Source: an uncultured Bacteroidales bacterium (GTDB lineage: Bacteria; Bacteroidota; Bacteroidia; Bacteroidales; Paludibacteraceae). From it: a DNA stretch of 64,000 nucleotides. The position numbers and the translations under genes are program-made. Where the stretch lies: the NCBI GenBank assembly GCA_902785605.1, contig CACZZL010000004.1:1-64000 (forward strand). The letters run 5' to 3'. Below are positions 7,804 to 16,934 of this stretch, piece by piece; positions within the stretch are counted from its first letter, which is position 1, and each line of letters starts with the position of its first letter. A model generated the notes under the pieces. That model was not told the origin of the DNA and did not search any database. It saw nothing but the letters and a program-made list of their open reading frames with translations.

Positions 7804-9102
7804 ATGAAAAAAATACTCTGTTTTTTGATTCTTTTTCTGCCTGCAGCCGCGTGGGCGGAGGTATATACATTATCGCAATGTATCGACACAGCGTATGCCA
7901 ACAGTATCGACGTGCGAATGGGGCAGTTGACTAATCAGCAGAGACAACTGTTGTATCGCCAGGCGTGGTATAACCTATCCCCGAACATCAGCGGCTATGT
8001 GAACGAATCATTGGGCTTCGGACGCAGTACCGGCGTAGATAATATCATCCGTGCGCAGAACATCGCGAACACGAACATGGGCGTGAGTGCCAGCATCGTG
8101 CTGTTTGACGGATTGGCAATGAAATTCAATATCGATGAGGCCAAAGCCTCTATGCTCGCCAGTGAGGCAAACATGGAAGCCGTGCGGCGTAATCTGGCGC
8201 TCAACATTACCTCCATGTATCTTGAAGTGCTGCTCAAAAAAGAACTGGTAGTCGTGGCAGAGGCGCAGCTCAACGAGACGGAGCTGCAGATGGAGCGCAC
8301 CCGCGCCAAAGTGGAGGCACATCGTCTGCCCGAAGGCGAACTGTATGAGATTCAGGCGCAGTATAGCAAGGAGCAGTACCAATTGCTGCAGGCGAAAAAC
8401 GACTTGCGTATTGCGCTGCTCAACCTGACACAGGCCATGGATATCCCCTACGACGAGGATTTTGATATTATCGTGCCCTCGGAGGAAGAGTTGGAAGGAC
8501 CGCTTTTGCCAGAACGGGAACAAGTATGGCAAACGGCATTGAACAACCGTCCGGAGATCCGCGAAGCGGAATATACGCTGCAGGCCGAACAGACGGCATT
8601 GAAAGGACAGAAAGCGGCATACTCGCCTCAACTGAGTGCACAAGCCGGTGTGTCAACCGGATACTACCATCAGATGGGTGCCAGCAATACCGCGTTCGGC
8701 AAACAGTTGGAAGATAACTTCACGACCAATGTGTCCGTTTCGCTCTCCATTCCTATTTATAATCGCATGCAGACACCCACGCAGGTGAAGAATCAGATGA
8801 TTGCTATCGAGAACGCCCGCTTGAAACTGGAGTTGCAGAAGAAATCGATTCGCAAGGAGATAGACCAGGCGTACTATAATGCTTTAGCAGCGCAGTCCGA
8901 AAAAATGGCAGCGCAGCAAGAGGCGCGCGCTACTGCCGAAGCGGCACGTTATGCCTCGGAGAAATACGATGCAGGGCGCGGTACAATGTACGAGTACAGC
9001 CAAGCCAAGCAAAACCACCTGCAAGCCGTTTCATCCCAACTGCGTGCACGGTATAATTATCTGTTCAAAGTGCGAATTCTTGAATACTACATGGGCTTAT
9101 GA
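7804..9102 (+). CDS. TolC-family outer-membrane efflux channel
   Basis: A 432-residue outer-membrane factor. The start at 7804 gives the signal peptide MKKILCFLILFLPAAAWA; an ATG five codons earlier (7789) is possible. Two long alpha-helical repeats rich in Gln/Ala/Glu follow, as in TolC barrels, with the characteristic N-terminal 'LSQCIDTAYANS' and a similar helix near residue 255. It heads an operon with an ABC ATPase, two MacB-type permeases and a MacA-type adaptor, so it should be the exit duct of that export system. Its stop overlaps the next start (ATGA). Confidence 0.9.
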   Translation: MKKILCFLILFLPAAAWAEVYTLSQCIDTAYANSIDVRMGQLTNQQRQLLYRQAWYNLSPNISGYVNESLGFGRSTGVDNIIRAQNIANTNMGVSASIVLFDGLAMKFNIDEAKASMLASEANMEAVRRNLALNITSMYLEVLLKKELVVVAEAQLNETELQMERTRAKVEAHRLPEGELYEIQAQYSKEQYQLLQAKNDLRIALLNLTQAMDIPYDEDFDIIVPSEEELEGPLLPEREQVWQTALNNRPEIREAEYTLQAEQTALKGQKAAYSPQLSAQAGVSTGYYHQMGASNTAFGKQLEDNFTTNVSVSLSIPIYNRMQTPTQVKNQMIAIENARLKLELQKKSIRKEIDQAYYNALAAQSEKMAAQQEARATAEAARYASEKYDAGRGTMYEYSQAKQNHLQAVSSQLRARYNYLFKVRILEYYMGL

Positions 9103-9761
9103 TCACGTTGCATAATATACATAAATCATACAACATCGGCAAACCGAATGAGTTGCACGTCCTCAAAGGCATTGATCTGGAGATCGCGGATGGCGAACTG
9201 GTGAGTATCATGGGTGCTTCCGGTAGCGGCAAGAGTACGCTGCTCAATATCCTCGGTATCCTGGATAACTACGACCAAGGCGAGTATTACCTGGCCGGCA
9301 GGCTGATTCGCAGTCTGAGCGAGACACAAGCTGCCAAGTTGCGCAATGAACTGATCGGTTTTGTGTTCCAGTCGTTCAACCTGCTCAATTACAAGACCGC
9401 GTTAGAGAACGTGGCGCTGCCGCTGTACTACAAAGGAGTAGGGCGTAAGGAACGTAACAGACGGGCTATGGAGCAGTTGGAGCGCATGGGTTTGGGCGCA
9501 TGGGCAGACCACTTGCCCAACGAGATGTCCGGCGGTCAGAAACAGCGTGTGGCGTTGGCGCGTGCCATCGTTTCGCAGCCGAAGATCCTGCTGGCCGATG
9601 AACCGACCGGCGCGCTGGACTCCAAGACAACGCTCGAGGTAATGGACATCTTCAAACAACTGAACGCAGACGGCATCACGACCATCATCGTTACGCACGA
9701 GCAGAGTGTCGCCGATGCCACCCAGCGTATCATTCATATCAAAGACGGTCTCATCGTCTAA
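9099..9761 (+). CDS. MacB/LolD-type ABC transporter ATP-binding protein
   Basis: A 220-residue ATPase subunit of a type VII (MacB/LolCDE-like) ABC transporter. It has Walker A GASGSGKS near residue 39, the signature MSGGQKQRVALARA near 143, Walker B ILLADEPTGALD near 165 and the H-loop VTHEQ. Unlike MacB of Proteobacteria, the ATPase is a separate polypeptide. It overlaps the channel gene by 4 nt and is followed by a heptamer array and the first permease. Confidence 0.95.
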   Translation: MITLHNIHKSYNIGKPNELHVLKGIDLEIADGELVSIMGASGSGKSTLLNILGILDNYDQGEYYLAGRLIRSLSETQAAKLRNELIGFVFQSFNLLNYKTALENVALPLYYKGVGRKERNRRAMEQLERMGLGAWADHLPNEMSGGQKQRVALARAIVSQPKILLADEPTGALDSKTTLEVMDIFKQLNADGITTIIVTHEQSVADATQRIIHIKDGLIV

Positions 9762-9766
9762 ATTTG

Positions 9767-9801
9767 AAATTATAAATCATAAATCATAAATCACAAATCC
9801 C
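9767..9801. repeat. Five-unit heptamer array between ABC ATPase and permease
   Basis: Five 7-bp units of the form aaatcat (aaattat, aaatcat twice, aaatcac, aaatccc). The array fills the intergenic gap and ends immediately before the TTG start at 9802. It is the reverse complement of the tttatga family at 59716. Confidence 0.88.
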
Positions 9802-11022
9802 TTGAATATCCTCTCGGAAATATGGTCCTCGCTCAGTCATAACCGCTTTCGCACGGCTATGACGGGATTTGCTGTCGCATGGGGTATCTTCATGCTGATC
9901 GTGCTCCTCGGTGCCAGCAGTGGCCTTGCGCACGCGATGCGCTCCGAAGTAGAGGGCGAGATGAAGAACAAGGTGGATATTTATGCCGGATGGGCGACCA
10001 AACCGTATAAGGGCTTGCGAGCGGACAGAAACATCCATTTCTCCGAGCGTGATCTGCTCACTCTTCGTTCTTTACCGTTTGTAGAAAACTTCTCCGCTAT
10101 CTCCGGCTCAATGGGAAACGTGAGTGAGGAAGGCTATACTACCGGTTATATAAACGGTGTGGAGGCGAATTACGGTCGTGCTTTCGGGGTGACCATTCTC
10201 AAAGGACGATTCATTAACGAGATAGACCTGGCGCAGAAACGCAAGGTGTGCGTGGTGGACGAGGCAATCTTGAACGAGTTGGGCGGCAAAGACTTAGTCG
10301 GAAAAACGATCCAAATCAAAGGTATTAACTGTTTGGTGATCGGTGTGAGCGAAAAGAACAGCGGACCGTTCGCCCGTTCCGGTCGGGTCTTTATCCCGCT
10401 TAGCACCTATGATGCCCTTTTCTCACCTGATCACCTATACGACCAAGTCGTATTCTCGGTCAAGGAGGAGTATTACACCAATCATACACCGGATGATTTG
10501 GAGAAGAGCCTGCGCCACTTGTTGTCCCCGTCCATGCTTTTTGACGAGGAAGATGAGAACGCACTATATGTGTCAAATGACAAAAAAGGAAACGCATGGA
10601 TGTCTAAAATCATCCATGGTATCCAGCTGTTTATCCTGATCATAGGTTGGCTGATGCTTGTGTCCGGTGTCGTGGGCGTAAGCAATATCATGCTTGTGTC
10701 GGTGCGCGAACGAACCAAAGAATTCGGTATCCGCAAAGCGATAGGTGCCCCACCGCGCACCATCTTGCTCATGGTCTTGGGAGAGAGTTTGATCATCACA
10801 CTCCTTTTCGGATTCATAGGCGTTTACTTGGGTGCATTGGTGGTGGCGTTGATTGACGCTCTTGTGCCCGAAAGCATGTTCTTTAAGAACCCCTCCGTGG
10901 ATGTGTCCATGATCATCATCGCCTTCGTCACTCTGGTTGTGGCAGGCAGTTTGGCGGGATTGACCCCCGCTATCCGATCCATGCGTATTAAACCGATTGA
11001 AGCATTGAATTACGAGAAATAG
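9802..11022 (+). CDS. MacB-like ABC transporter permease 1
   Basis: A 406-residue inner-membrane permease with a TTG start. It has one N-terminal membrane helix (RTAMTGFAVAWGIFMLIVLLG), a large periplasmic MacB_PCD domain, and three C-terminal helices with the FtsX motif 'VSNIMLVSVRERTKEFGIRKAIGAPPRTI'-like region near residues 290-318. It ends with the typical LTPAIRSMRIKPIEALNYE. The stop overlaps the GTG start of the second permease by 1 nt, implying translational coupling. Substrate unknown; related systems move peptides, macrolides or lipoproteins. Confidence 0.92.
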   Translation: MNILSEIWSSLSHNRFRTAMTGFAVAWGIFMLIVLLGASSGLAHAMRSEVEGEMKNKVDIYAGWATKPYKGLRADRNIHFSERDLLTLRSLPFVENFSAISGSMGNVSEEGYTTGYINGVEANYGRAFGVTILKGRFINEIDLAQKRKVCVVDEAILNELGGKDLVGKTIQIKGINCLVIGVSEKNSGPFARSGRVFIPLSTYDALFSPDHLYDQVVFSVKEEYYTNHTPDDLEKSLRHLLSPSMLFDEEDENALYVSNDKKGNAWMSKIIHGIQLFILIIGWLMLVSGVVGVSNIMLVSVRERTKEFGIRKAIGAPPRTILLMVLGESLIITLLFGFIGVYLGALVVALIDALVPESMFFKNPSVDVSMIIIAFVTLVVAGSLAGLTPAIRSMRIKPIEALNYEK

Positions 11023-12251
11023 TGGATTTCTTTTTGGAAATATGGCAAACGATTAGCAAGAACCGTTCCCGTTCTTTCCTAACAGCGTTCGGCGTGTTCT
11101 GGGGCATGCTGATGTTGATTGTATTGTTGGGCGGAGGAAATGTCCTCACACATATGTTTATGAAAGAGACGGATGGAATCAGCTCTAATGCAGGTATCAT
11201 GTGGTCACAGCCCACATCCATGCCCTATGCCGGTTTTCAAACAGGCAGGTCTTGGGATATCCGAAATGAGGATATAGAGGCTATTCGGGAGAAAGTGAAT
11301 AGTGTCGAGGCAATCGCTCCTTGCATTACCGGAGGTACGATGACCGTTTCTCATGGTGCGCTGCATCACGATTATTCGGTGGAGGGCATAACACCGGACT
11401 TGCGTCTGGCGGAGAATATCAAAGTGGAACTCGGAAGAGACATCAGTGAGATGGATCTAATGGAAAATCGCAAGGTGTGCGTGATCGGTTCGCAGGTGCG
11501 CAAAGTGATTTTTCCGAATGATGAAAATCCCATCGGACAATATATCCTGTGCGGTTCGATGTATGTGCAAGTGGTCGGTGTGCTCAAAGAAGCCACGTCC
11601 GATGCAACCAGTTCGGCGAACGAGCAGGTACATATGCCCTTGACTACCCTGCAGCATATGTTGCAGAAAGGAGATGAGATTCATTATATGCATATCGTTT
11701 CCCGACACGATGTGCCGGCGGAACAGACCCTTGAGCAAGTGGCAACGGTCCTCAAACAGAGGCATCAGATAGCGCCGGATGACAAGAAAGCAGTCGGATA
11801 CTTTGATATGTCTTCTATCTTTAAGGTGCTTAATATCATTACGATGGGTATCTATGCACTCATATGGCTGATCGGACTAGGTACGCTCATCTCCGGCGCG
11901 GTGGGGGTAAGTAACATCATGCTTGTCACTGTGCGCGAACGCACTAAAGAGATAGGAGTCCGCCGTGCAATCGGTGCTTCGCCTTGGCTCATCGCACGTC
12001 AGATATTGGCAGAGAGCGTCACGCTGACCGCTATGGCGGGTGTGATGGGCATCATGACCGGAGTCATTGTGCTTGACATCGTGGAGCGTGTCCTGGCGCA
12101 GATGGAGACCGAGGTTGGTAGCATACAAGTGTCCCTCGATATCGCCATCGTCAGTCTGGTAGTCATCATCCTGGTTGGCGCGCTGGCAGGTTTGATGCCG
12201 GCTCTCCGTGCATTGAAAATCAAACCGATAGAAGCATTGAACGAAGAATAA
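11022..12251 (+). CDS. MacB-like ABC transporter permease 2
   Basis: A 409-residue paralogue of the preceding permease with the same plan: N-terminal helix, periplasmic MacB_PCD domain, three C-terminal helices with VSNIMLVTVRERTKEIGVRRAIG and the ending LKIKPIEALNEE. It starts at GTG inside the previous stop (TAGTG). Two different permeases with one ATPase suggest a heterodimeric transporter. Confidence 0.92.
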   Translation: MDFFLEIWQTISKNRSRSFLTAFGVFWGMLMLIVLLGGGNVLTHMFMKETDGISSNAGIMWSQPTSMPYAGFQTGRSWDIRNEDIEAIREKVNSVEAIAPCITGGTMTVSHGALHHDYSVEGITPDLRLAENIKVELGRDISEMDLMENRKVCVIGSQVRKVIFPNDENPIGQYILCGSMYVQVVGVLKEATSDATSSANEQVHMPLTTLQHMLQKGDEIHYMHIVSRHDVPAEQTLEQVATVLKQRHQIAPDDKKAVGYFDMSSIFKVLNIITMGIYALIWLIGLGTLISGAVGVSNIMLVTVRERTKEIGVRRAIGASPWLIARQILAESVTLTAMAGVMGIMTGVIVLDIVERVLAQMETEVGSIQVSLDIAIVSLVVIILVGALAGLMPALRALKIKPIEALNEE

Positions 12252-12263
12252 AAATACAACAAT

Positions 12264-13373
12264 ATGAAAAAAGCATTCAAATGGATTTTTGTCGGCCTTC
12301 TGGTCGTAGGTGTCCTGGGAACGTTCTTCTTCCTTTGGAAACGGCAACAACCTGCTCCCGTTCAGTACGAGAGTTTGCGGGTTGAGAAACGCAATCTGGA
12401 GAAACAGACCATCGTTACCGGTAAGGTAGAACCGCGCGATGAAGTAGCTATCAAGGCACAGATCAGCGGTATCATCGCCGAACTGTACAAAGAGCCCGGT
12501 CAGACGGTGCAGGTGGGTGAACCGATCGCCCGCATCAAAGTAGTGCCGGAGATGGAAGCTGTCACGACTGCGGAGTCGCGTCTGCGAGTGGCGGAACATA
12601 GCCTCAAGAACCTGCAGCAGGTCTTTCGGCGTGACTCGGTGCTCTTTGCCTCCAATGTCATTTCGCAGGAAGACTACGACAACTCGTTCCTCAATCTAGT
12701 GAAGGCGCAGGAAGAACTGCAGTCTGCCAAGGACAACCTGTCCATTGTCAAAGAAGGTGTGGCTTCATCCGGTGACAAGGGAAACACCATCGTTCGCTCT
12801 ACGGTAGCCGGAACGATTCTGGACGTGCCGGTCAAAGTGGGTAACTCGGTCATCAAAGCCAATACCCTCAACGATGGTACGACCATCGCCTCGGTAGCCG
12901 ATATGAGCGATATGCTCTTTGTTGGACAGATAGACGAGACCGAAGTGGGCAAACTGCATGAAGGAATGCGAATGGAACTCATTATCGGTGCACTCAATGA
13001 CCAGCGATTTGATGCTGTGCTGGAGTATATATCACCTAAAGGAACTGAATCCAACGGAACGATGAAGTTCGAAATCAAAGGTGCTGCCCGGATACCGGAC
13101 TCGGTCTTCATTCGCTCCGGCTACAGTGCCAATGCGCAGATCATTCTTGACAGCCGCACGCAAGTGCTGACCTTGGACGAAGCGGCAGTGCATATCACGC
13201 CGGACAGCACTTATGTGCTGCTGGCTGCTGATTCGACGGGCAAAGAGGTGAACAAGGTGCTGGTGGAGACCGGTATGTCGGACGGTATCTATATTGAGAT
13301 TACCTCCGGACTGACGGAGGGACAGACCGTTCGGGGTAATGCCATTGAGCAGAAACCGGACAACAAGAAGTAA
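12264..13373 (+). CDS. MacA-like periplasmic adaptor (HlyD/MFP family)
   Basis: A 369-residue adaptor with an N-terminal membrane anchor (FKWIFVGLLVVGVLGTFFFLW). Lipoyl half-motifs are KAQISGIIAELYKEPGQTV near residue 67 and RSTVAGTILDVPVKVGN, joined by a helical hairpin. No lipobox is seen, so it is likely anchored by its N-terminal helix. It should link the two permeases to the channel encoded at 7804. It lies 12 nt after the second permease. Confidence 0.92.
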   Translation: MKKAFKWIFVGLLVVGVLGTFFFLWKRQQPAPVQYESLRVEKRNLEKQTIVTGKVEPRDEVAIKAQISGIIAELYKEPGQTVQVGEPIARIKVVPEMEAVTTAESRLRVAEHSLKNLQQVFRRDSVLFASNVISQEDYDNSFLNLVKAQEELQSAKDNLSIVKEGVASSGDKGNTIVRSTVAGTILDVPVKVGNSVIKANTLNDGTTIASVADMSDMLFVGQIDETEVGKLHEGMRMELIIGALNDQRFDAVLEYISPKGTESNGTMKFEIKGAARIPDSVFIRSGYSANAQIILDSRTQVLTLDEAAVHITPDSTYVLLAADSTGKEVNKVLVETGMSDGIYIEITSGLTEGQTVRGNAIEQKPDNKK

Positions 13374-13393
13374 GAACCTGTATATAGAACGCA

Positions 13394-14050
13394 ATGATAC
13401 ACATTGATCATATCAGCAAAGCTTTCGGTAAGCAGCAGGTGTTGCGTGACGTGACGCTGGATATACCGGAAGGGCTGGTGTTGGGTTTGTTGGGTCCTAA
13501 CGGAGCCGGCAAATCGACACTGATGAAGATCCTTATCGGGCTGTGGTCCGCGGACAAGGGTTCGGTGAGTGTGCCCGAGCGGATAGGGTATCTGCCGGAG
13601 AACAATCCGCTGTACGAAGAGATGTACGTGGTGGAGTATCTGCGCTTTATGGCACAGATGACAGGCATTCAGCATTCAGCTGTAAGTGTTCAGACACTCA
13701 TCGAGCGAGTGGGGCTCATACCTGAGCGGCATAAGCATATTCGTGAACTGAGCAAAGGTTATCGTCAGCGTGTCGGCTTGGCACAAGCCTTGTTGGGCGA
13801 CCCGCAACTGCTGATCCTCGATGAACCGACTACCGGTCTCGACCCGAACCAACTCGTTGAGATACGTGCGCTGATACGCGATCTGGGCAAGGAGCGGACC
13901 GTGATCCTATCTACCCATATCATGCAGGAAGTGCGCGAGATGTGCGACCGCGTTGTGATCCTCGACCACGGCGAGATAAAAGCAGATAAAACCATTCAAG
14001 AGATAGCCGATTTGGAAACCCTCTTCCACGAGGCTACCCGTAACCCATAA
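13394..14050 (+). CDS. GldA-like ABC transporter ATP-binding protein, short form
   Basis: A 218-residue ATPase with Walker A GPNGAGKST, signature LSKGYRQRVGLAQALL, Walker B LLILDEPTTGLDP and an H-loop STH. The segment 'IGYLPENNPLYEEMYVVEYLRFMA' closely recalls GldA ATPases of Bacteroidota gliding motility. Such proteins usually have about 80 more C-terminal residues that are missing here. No permease gene is adjacent. Residues about 92-103 (GIQHSAVSVQTL) are encoded by a degenerate heptamer array, and the last codons plus stop lie in a second array. It is 20 nt after the adaptor and could belong to that operon. Confidence 0.75.
   Translation: MIHIDHISKAFGKQQVLRDVTLDIPEGLVLGLLGPNGAGKSTLMKILIGLWSADKGSVSVPERIGYLPENNPLYEEMYVVEYLRFMAQMTGIQHSAVSVQTLIERVGLIPERHKHIRELSKGYRQRVGLAQALLGDPQLLILDEPTTGLDPNQLVEIRALIRDLGKERTVILSTHIMQEVREMCDRVVILDHGEIKADKTIQEIADLETLFHEATRNP
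13666..13700. repeat. Degenerate heptamer array within the GldA-like gene
   Basis: Two identical cattcag units are followed by ctgtaag, tgttcag and acactca, in 7-bp phase. The unit family is the one seen at 63105-63132. Confidence 0.6.
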
Positions 14051-14070
14051 CCCGTAACCCATAACCCATT
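14036..14070. repeat. Five-unit heptamer array before ruvB
   Basis: Five 7-bp units alternating acccgta and acccata, the last acccatt. It contains the last codons and stop of the GldA-like gene and ends 1 nt before the ruvB ATG. Confidence 0.92.
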
Positions 14071-14071
14071 T

Positions 14072-15088
14072 ATGGCAGAATTTGATATACGACAGCAGAT
14101 GAGTGAGAAGGAGCAGGACAATGCCTTGCGTCCTTTGTGCTTCGCGGACTTTGCAGGACAGAGCAAGGTGACCTCCAACCTCAAGATCTTCGTTGAAGCC
14201 GCTAAGATGCGTCACGAGAGTCTCGACCACGTGCTCCTTTTCGGCCCTCCGGGACTCGGCAAAACAACGCTCAGTAACATCATCGCCAATGAGCTGGGCG
14301 TCGGTTTCAAAGTGACCAGCGGTCCGGTGTTGGACAAACCCGGTGACCTGGCAGGACTGCTCACTTCGCTCGAACCGAACGATGTGCTGTTTATCGACGA
14401 GATCCATCGTCTCAGCCCCATCGTGGAGGAGTACCTCTACTCGGCCATGGAGGACTACCGCATTGATATCATGATCGATAAAGGTCCTTCCGCCCGTACG
14501 ATCCAGATTGACCTCAACCATTTCACTCTCATCGGTGCCACCACTCGCTCCGGTCTGTTGACCAGTCCGCTCCGTGCCCGCTTTGGCATCAATTGCCACC
14601 TCGAGTACTACGATGCCGACATATTGGCAGGTATCGTGAAACGTTCGGCGCGTCTGTTGGGTGTGGAGATCAACGAGAAAGCAGCCGGCGAAATAGCCCG
14701 TCGCAGCCGTGGTACGCCCCGTATAGCCAATGCGCTCCTGCGCCGTGTACGCGACTTCGCGCAAGTGAAAGGAGACGGTACCATCGATCTGGAGATCGCT
14801 CAATACGCCCTTGAGGCGCTCAACATAGACACCTTCGGTCTCGATCAGATTGATAACAAGCTGCTGCTCACCATCATCGACAAGTTCCGCGGCGGCCCGG
14901 TTGGCCTCAACACCATCGCCACCGCCATGGGCGAGGATGCCGGTACCATCGAAGATGTGTACGAACCCTATCTCATCAAAGAAGGTTTCATCAAACGTAC
15001 CCCGCGCGGACGCGAAGCGACCATCCTGGCCTACCAGCATCTGGGTAAGACACCCCTCGCTGCCGACGGACAACAATCGATCTTCTAA
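14072..15088 (+). CDS. ruvB: Holliday junction branch-migration DNA helicase RuvB
   Basis: A 338-residue AAA+ motor that drives branch migration of Holliday junctions with RuvA. It has Walker [10 protein letters not shown] near residue 57, Walker B IDEIHR, sensor-1 GATTRSG, and the C-terminal winged-helix DNA-binding domain with RTPRGR. Length is normal for the family. The gene is preceded directly by a heptamer array; no own promoter was recognised. Confidence 0.98.
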   Translation: MAEFDIRQQMSEKEQDNALRPLCFADFAGQSKVTSNLKIFVEAAKMRHESLDHVLLFGPPGLGKTTLSNIIANELGVGFKVTSGPVLDKPGDLAGLLTSLEPNDVLFIDEIHRLSPIVEEYLYSAMEDYRIDIMIDKGPSARTIQIDLNHFTLIGATTRSGLLTSPLRARFGINCHLEYYDADILAGIVKRSARLLGVEINEKAAGEIARRSRGTPRIANALLRRVRDFAQVKGDGTIDLEIAQYALEALNIDTFGLDQIDNKLLLTIIDKFRGGPVGLNTIATAMGEDAGTIEDVYEPYLIKEGFIKRTPRGREATILAYQHLGKTPLAADGQQSIF

Positions 15089-15095
15089 TCGAAAT

Positions 15096-15110
15096 CTGCC
15101 AAAATGGCAG
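15096..15110 (+). promoter_or_regulatory. CTGCCA-AAA-TGGCAG inverted repeat upstream of grpE
   Basis: A perfect 6-bp inverted repeat with a 3-nt centre in the ruvB-grpE gap. It lies 13 nt upstream of a possible promoter. It could be an operator for the heat-shock pair grpE-dnaJ or a small hairpin after ruvB. Confidence 0.4.
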
Positions 15111-15122
15111 TATACATGCCTT

Positions 15123-15137
15123 TGGCATAGTATTTGA
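15123..15137 (+). promoter_or_regulatory. Possible sigma-54-like promoter for grpE-dnaJ
   Basis: TGGCATAGTATTTGA resembles the sigma-54 form TGGCAC-N5-TTGC in element and spacing, but the final GC is GA, a position usually conserved. No TAnnTTTG element is found in this gap. The grpE ATG is 28 nt downstream. Confidence 0.3.
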
Positions 15138-15165
15138 CGATGCCAAGGTGTAAAACTATGCAATT

Positions 15166-15708
15166 ATGAGTAAGAAAGAGAAAATAGAAGAACAAGTGGA
15201 AGAGCAGGTAGAACAACCTGTTGAGCAACCTGTTGAGGAACAAGTGCAAGAAGAACCGACACCGAGTGTGGAGGAACTGGAGGCACGTATCGCGGAACTG
15301 GAGGACAAGAACCTGCGTATGATGGCGGAGTTCGATAACTACCGTCGCCGTACCAACAAGGAGAAGATTGAGCTCATGGCCACAGCCGGCGAGCGTATCT
15401 TCAAAGAGATGCTGCCGCTGGTGGATGATTTTGAACGGGCTACCGAGGCTATGGCCAAGACCGATGACATCGAGTCCGTACGCGAAGGCATTCGTCTCAT
15501 TCAGCAGAAGTTCATCTCCTTCCTCGACAAACAGGACGTACACGCCATCGAGACCGAAGGCGCGGACTTCAATACCGACGAGCACGAGGCGGTAACCACC
15601 TTCGCAGCCGGTGAAGAGAACAAAGGCAAGGTGATTGACTGCACCCAAAAAGGCTACAAACTTGGCGATAAGGTCATTCGCTTCGCCAAAGTAGTCGTCG
15701 GAGAATAA
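15166..15708 (+). CDS. grpE: Nucleotide exchange factor GrpE
   Basis: A 180-residue co-chaperone that releases ADP from DnaK. The N-terminal 35 residues are an acidic Glu/Gln/Val/Pro low-complexity segment with a 4-residue period (EEQV, EQPV). A long coiled coil follows (LEARIAELEDKNLRMMAEFDNYRRRTNKE), and then the C-terminal beta domain ending GYKLGDKVIRFAKVVVGE. It is followed after 62 nt by dnaJ. dnaK is not in the window. Confidence 0.95.
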   Translation: MSKKEKIEEQVEEQVEQPVEQPVEEQVQEEPTPSVEELEARIAELEDKNLRMMAEFDNYRRRTNKEKIELMATAGERIFKEMLPLVDDFERATEAMAKTDDIESVREGIRLIQQKFISFLDKQDVHAIETEGADFNTDEHEAVTTFAAGEENKGKVIDCTQKGYKLGDKVIRFAKVVVGE

Positions 15709-15726
15709 ACATTAAACCTGACGGTG

Positions 15727-15743
15727 TCCCCGCTAAACGGGGA
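15727..15743 (+). other. Hairpin in the grpE-dnaJ intergenic spacer
   Basis: TCCCCG pairs with CGGGGA around ctaaa. No T run follows, so it is not a typical terminator. It might tune mRNA stability or dnaJ translation. Confidence 0.4.
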
Positions 15744-15770
15744 AACCCTAGACGGAAAGGGCAATTATAA

Positions 15771-16934
15771 ATGGCAGAGAAACGTGATTATTATGAAGTG
15801 CTTGGGGTGGATAAGACCGCAAGCGCAGAGGAGATAAAAAAGGCGTATCGTAAGAAAGCGATACAGTATCACCCGGACAAGAACCCGGGCGATAAGGAAG
15901 CCGAGGAGAAGTTCAAAGAGGCTGCCGAAGCCTATGAAGTGCTGTCTGACCCGCAGAAACGGCAACGCTACGACCAGTTCGGTATGGCCGGTATGCAGGG
16001 TGCAGGCGGATTCAGCGGAGGCGGTATGTCCATGGAGGATATATTCAGCCATTTCGGAGATATATTCGAAGGCGCCGGCTTTGACTTGGGCGATATCGGA
16101 AACATGTTCATGGGCGGTGGCCGCAGTCGCGGACCGCGTGTGCCCCGTGGCAGTGACCTGCGCGGACGTGTCAGTTTGACACTCGAAGAGATAGCGACGG
16201 GCTGCGAGAAGAAACTCAAAGTGCGCCGGTTGATAGAGTGTAAGGACTGTCACGGCACCGGTAGCTCTGACGGTACCACCGAGACCTGTCCGATCTGTAA
16301 AGGTGCAGGCCGCGTCACTCGTCAGCAACGTGGTATCTTCGGTATGATGCAAGTGCAGACCGAGTGTAGCAACTGCGGCGGCGAAGGACGTGTGATCAAG
16401 AACAAGTGTCCGAAATGCGGCGGACAAGGTGTCGTACGCGAAGAGGATGTGATCACCGTCGCCATTCCGGCAGGCGTAGCAGGCGGTATGCAACTCACCG
16501 TACAGGGCAAGGGTAACGCCGCTCCGCGTGGTGGTGTGCCGGGGGACCTGCTTGTCATGATCGAAGAACAGGAGCACAAGAACTTCGTTCGGCAGGGTAG
16601 TGACATCATTTACAACCTGCTGCTCGACATGCCGACCGCTATTCTCGGCGGACAAGTGCAGATACCGACACTCTCCGGCGATGTGAAGATCACCATCACA
16701 CCGGGTACCCAACCCGGTAAGGTGCTGCGGATGCGAGGCAAAGGACTGCCGCGTATCGACCAGTACGGACGCCGATACGGTGAAGGAGACCTGCTCATCA
16801 ACGTAGGTGTCTACGTCCCGGAGAAACTGAGCAAGGATGAGCGCAAGCTCATTGAGCAACTCCAGAACAGTCCGAACGTGGTGCCCGGTAGCGGTAATAA
16901 GAAGAGTTTCTTCCAAAACCTGTTCGGCGGCTGA
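15771..16934 (+). CDS. dnaJ: Chaperone protein DnaJ
   Basis: A 387-residue Hsp40 with all classical parts. The J domain carries HPD (YHPDKNPGD) near residue 34. A Gly/Phe-rich linker is at about 70-115. Four CxxCxGxG zinc motifs follow ([32 protein letters not shown]) at about 155-225, and then the substrate-binding C-terminal domains. It acts with DnaK and the GrpE encoded just upstream. Its stop overlaps the next gene's ATG by 1 nt. Confidence 0.98.
   Translation: MAEKRDYYEVLGVDKTASAEEIKKAYRKKAIQYHPDKNPGDKEAEEKFKEAAEAYEVLSDPQKRQRYDQFGMAGMQGAGGFSGGGMSMEDIFSHFGDIFEGAGFDLGDIGNMFMGGGRSRGPRVPRGSDLRGRVSLTLEEIATGCEKKLKVRRLIECKDCHGTGSSDGTTETCPICKGAGRVTRQQRGIFGMMQVQTECSNCGGEGRVIKNKCPKCGGQGVVREEDVITVAIPAGVAGGMQLTVQGKGNAAPRGGVPGDLLVMIEEQEHKNFVRQGSDIIYNLLLDMPTAILGGQVQIPTLSGDVKITITPGTQPGKVLRMRGKGLPRIDQYGRRYGEGDLLINVGVYVPEKLSKDERKLIEQLQNSPNVVPGSGNKKSFFQNLFGG

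Noticed and set aside
13907-15163. A 418-codon frame antisense to ruvB
   Set aside because: ruvB is certain on the plus strand; the antisense frame has no recognisable domain.
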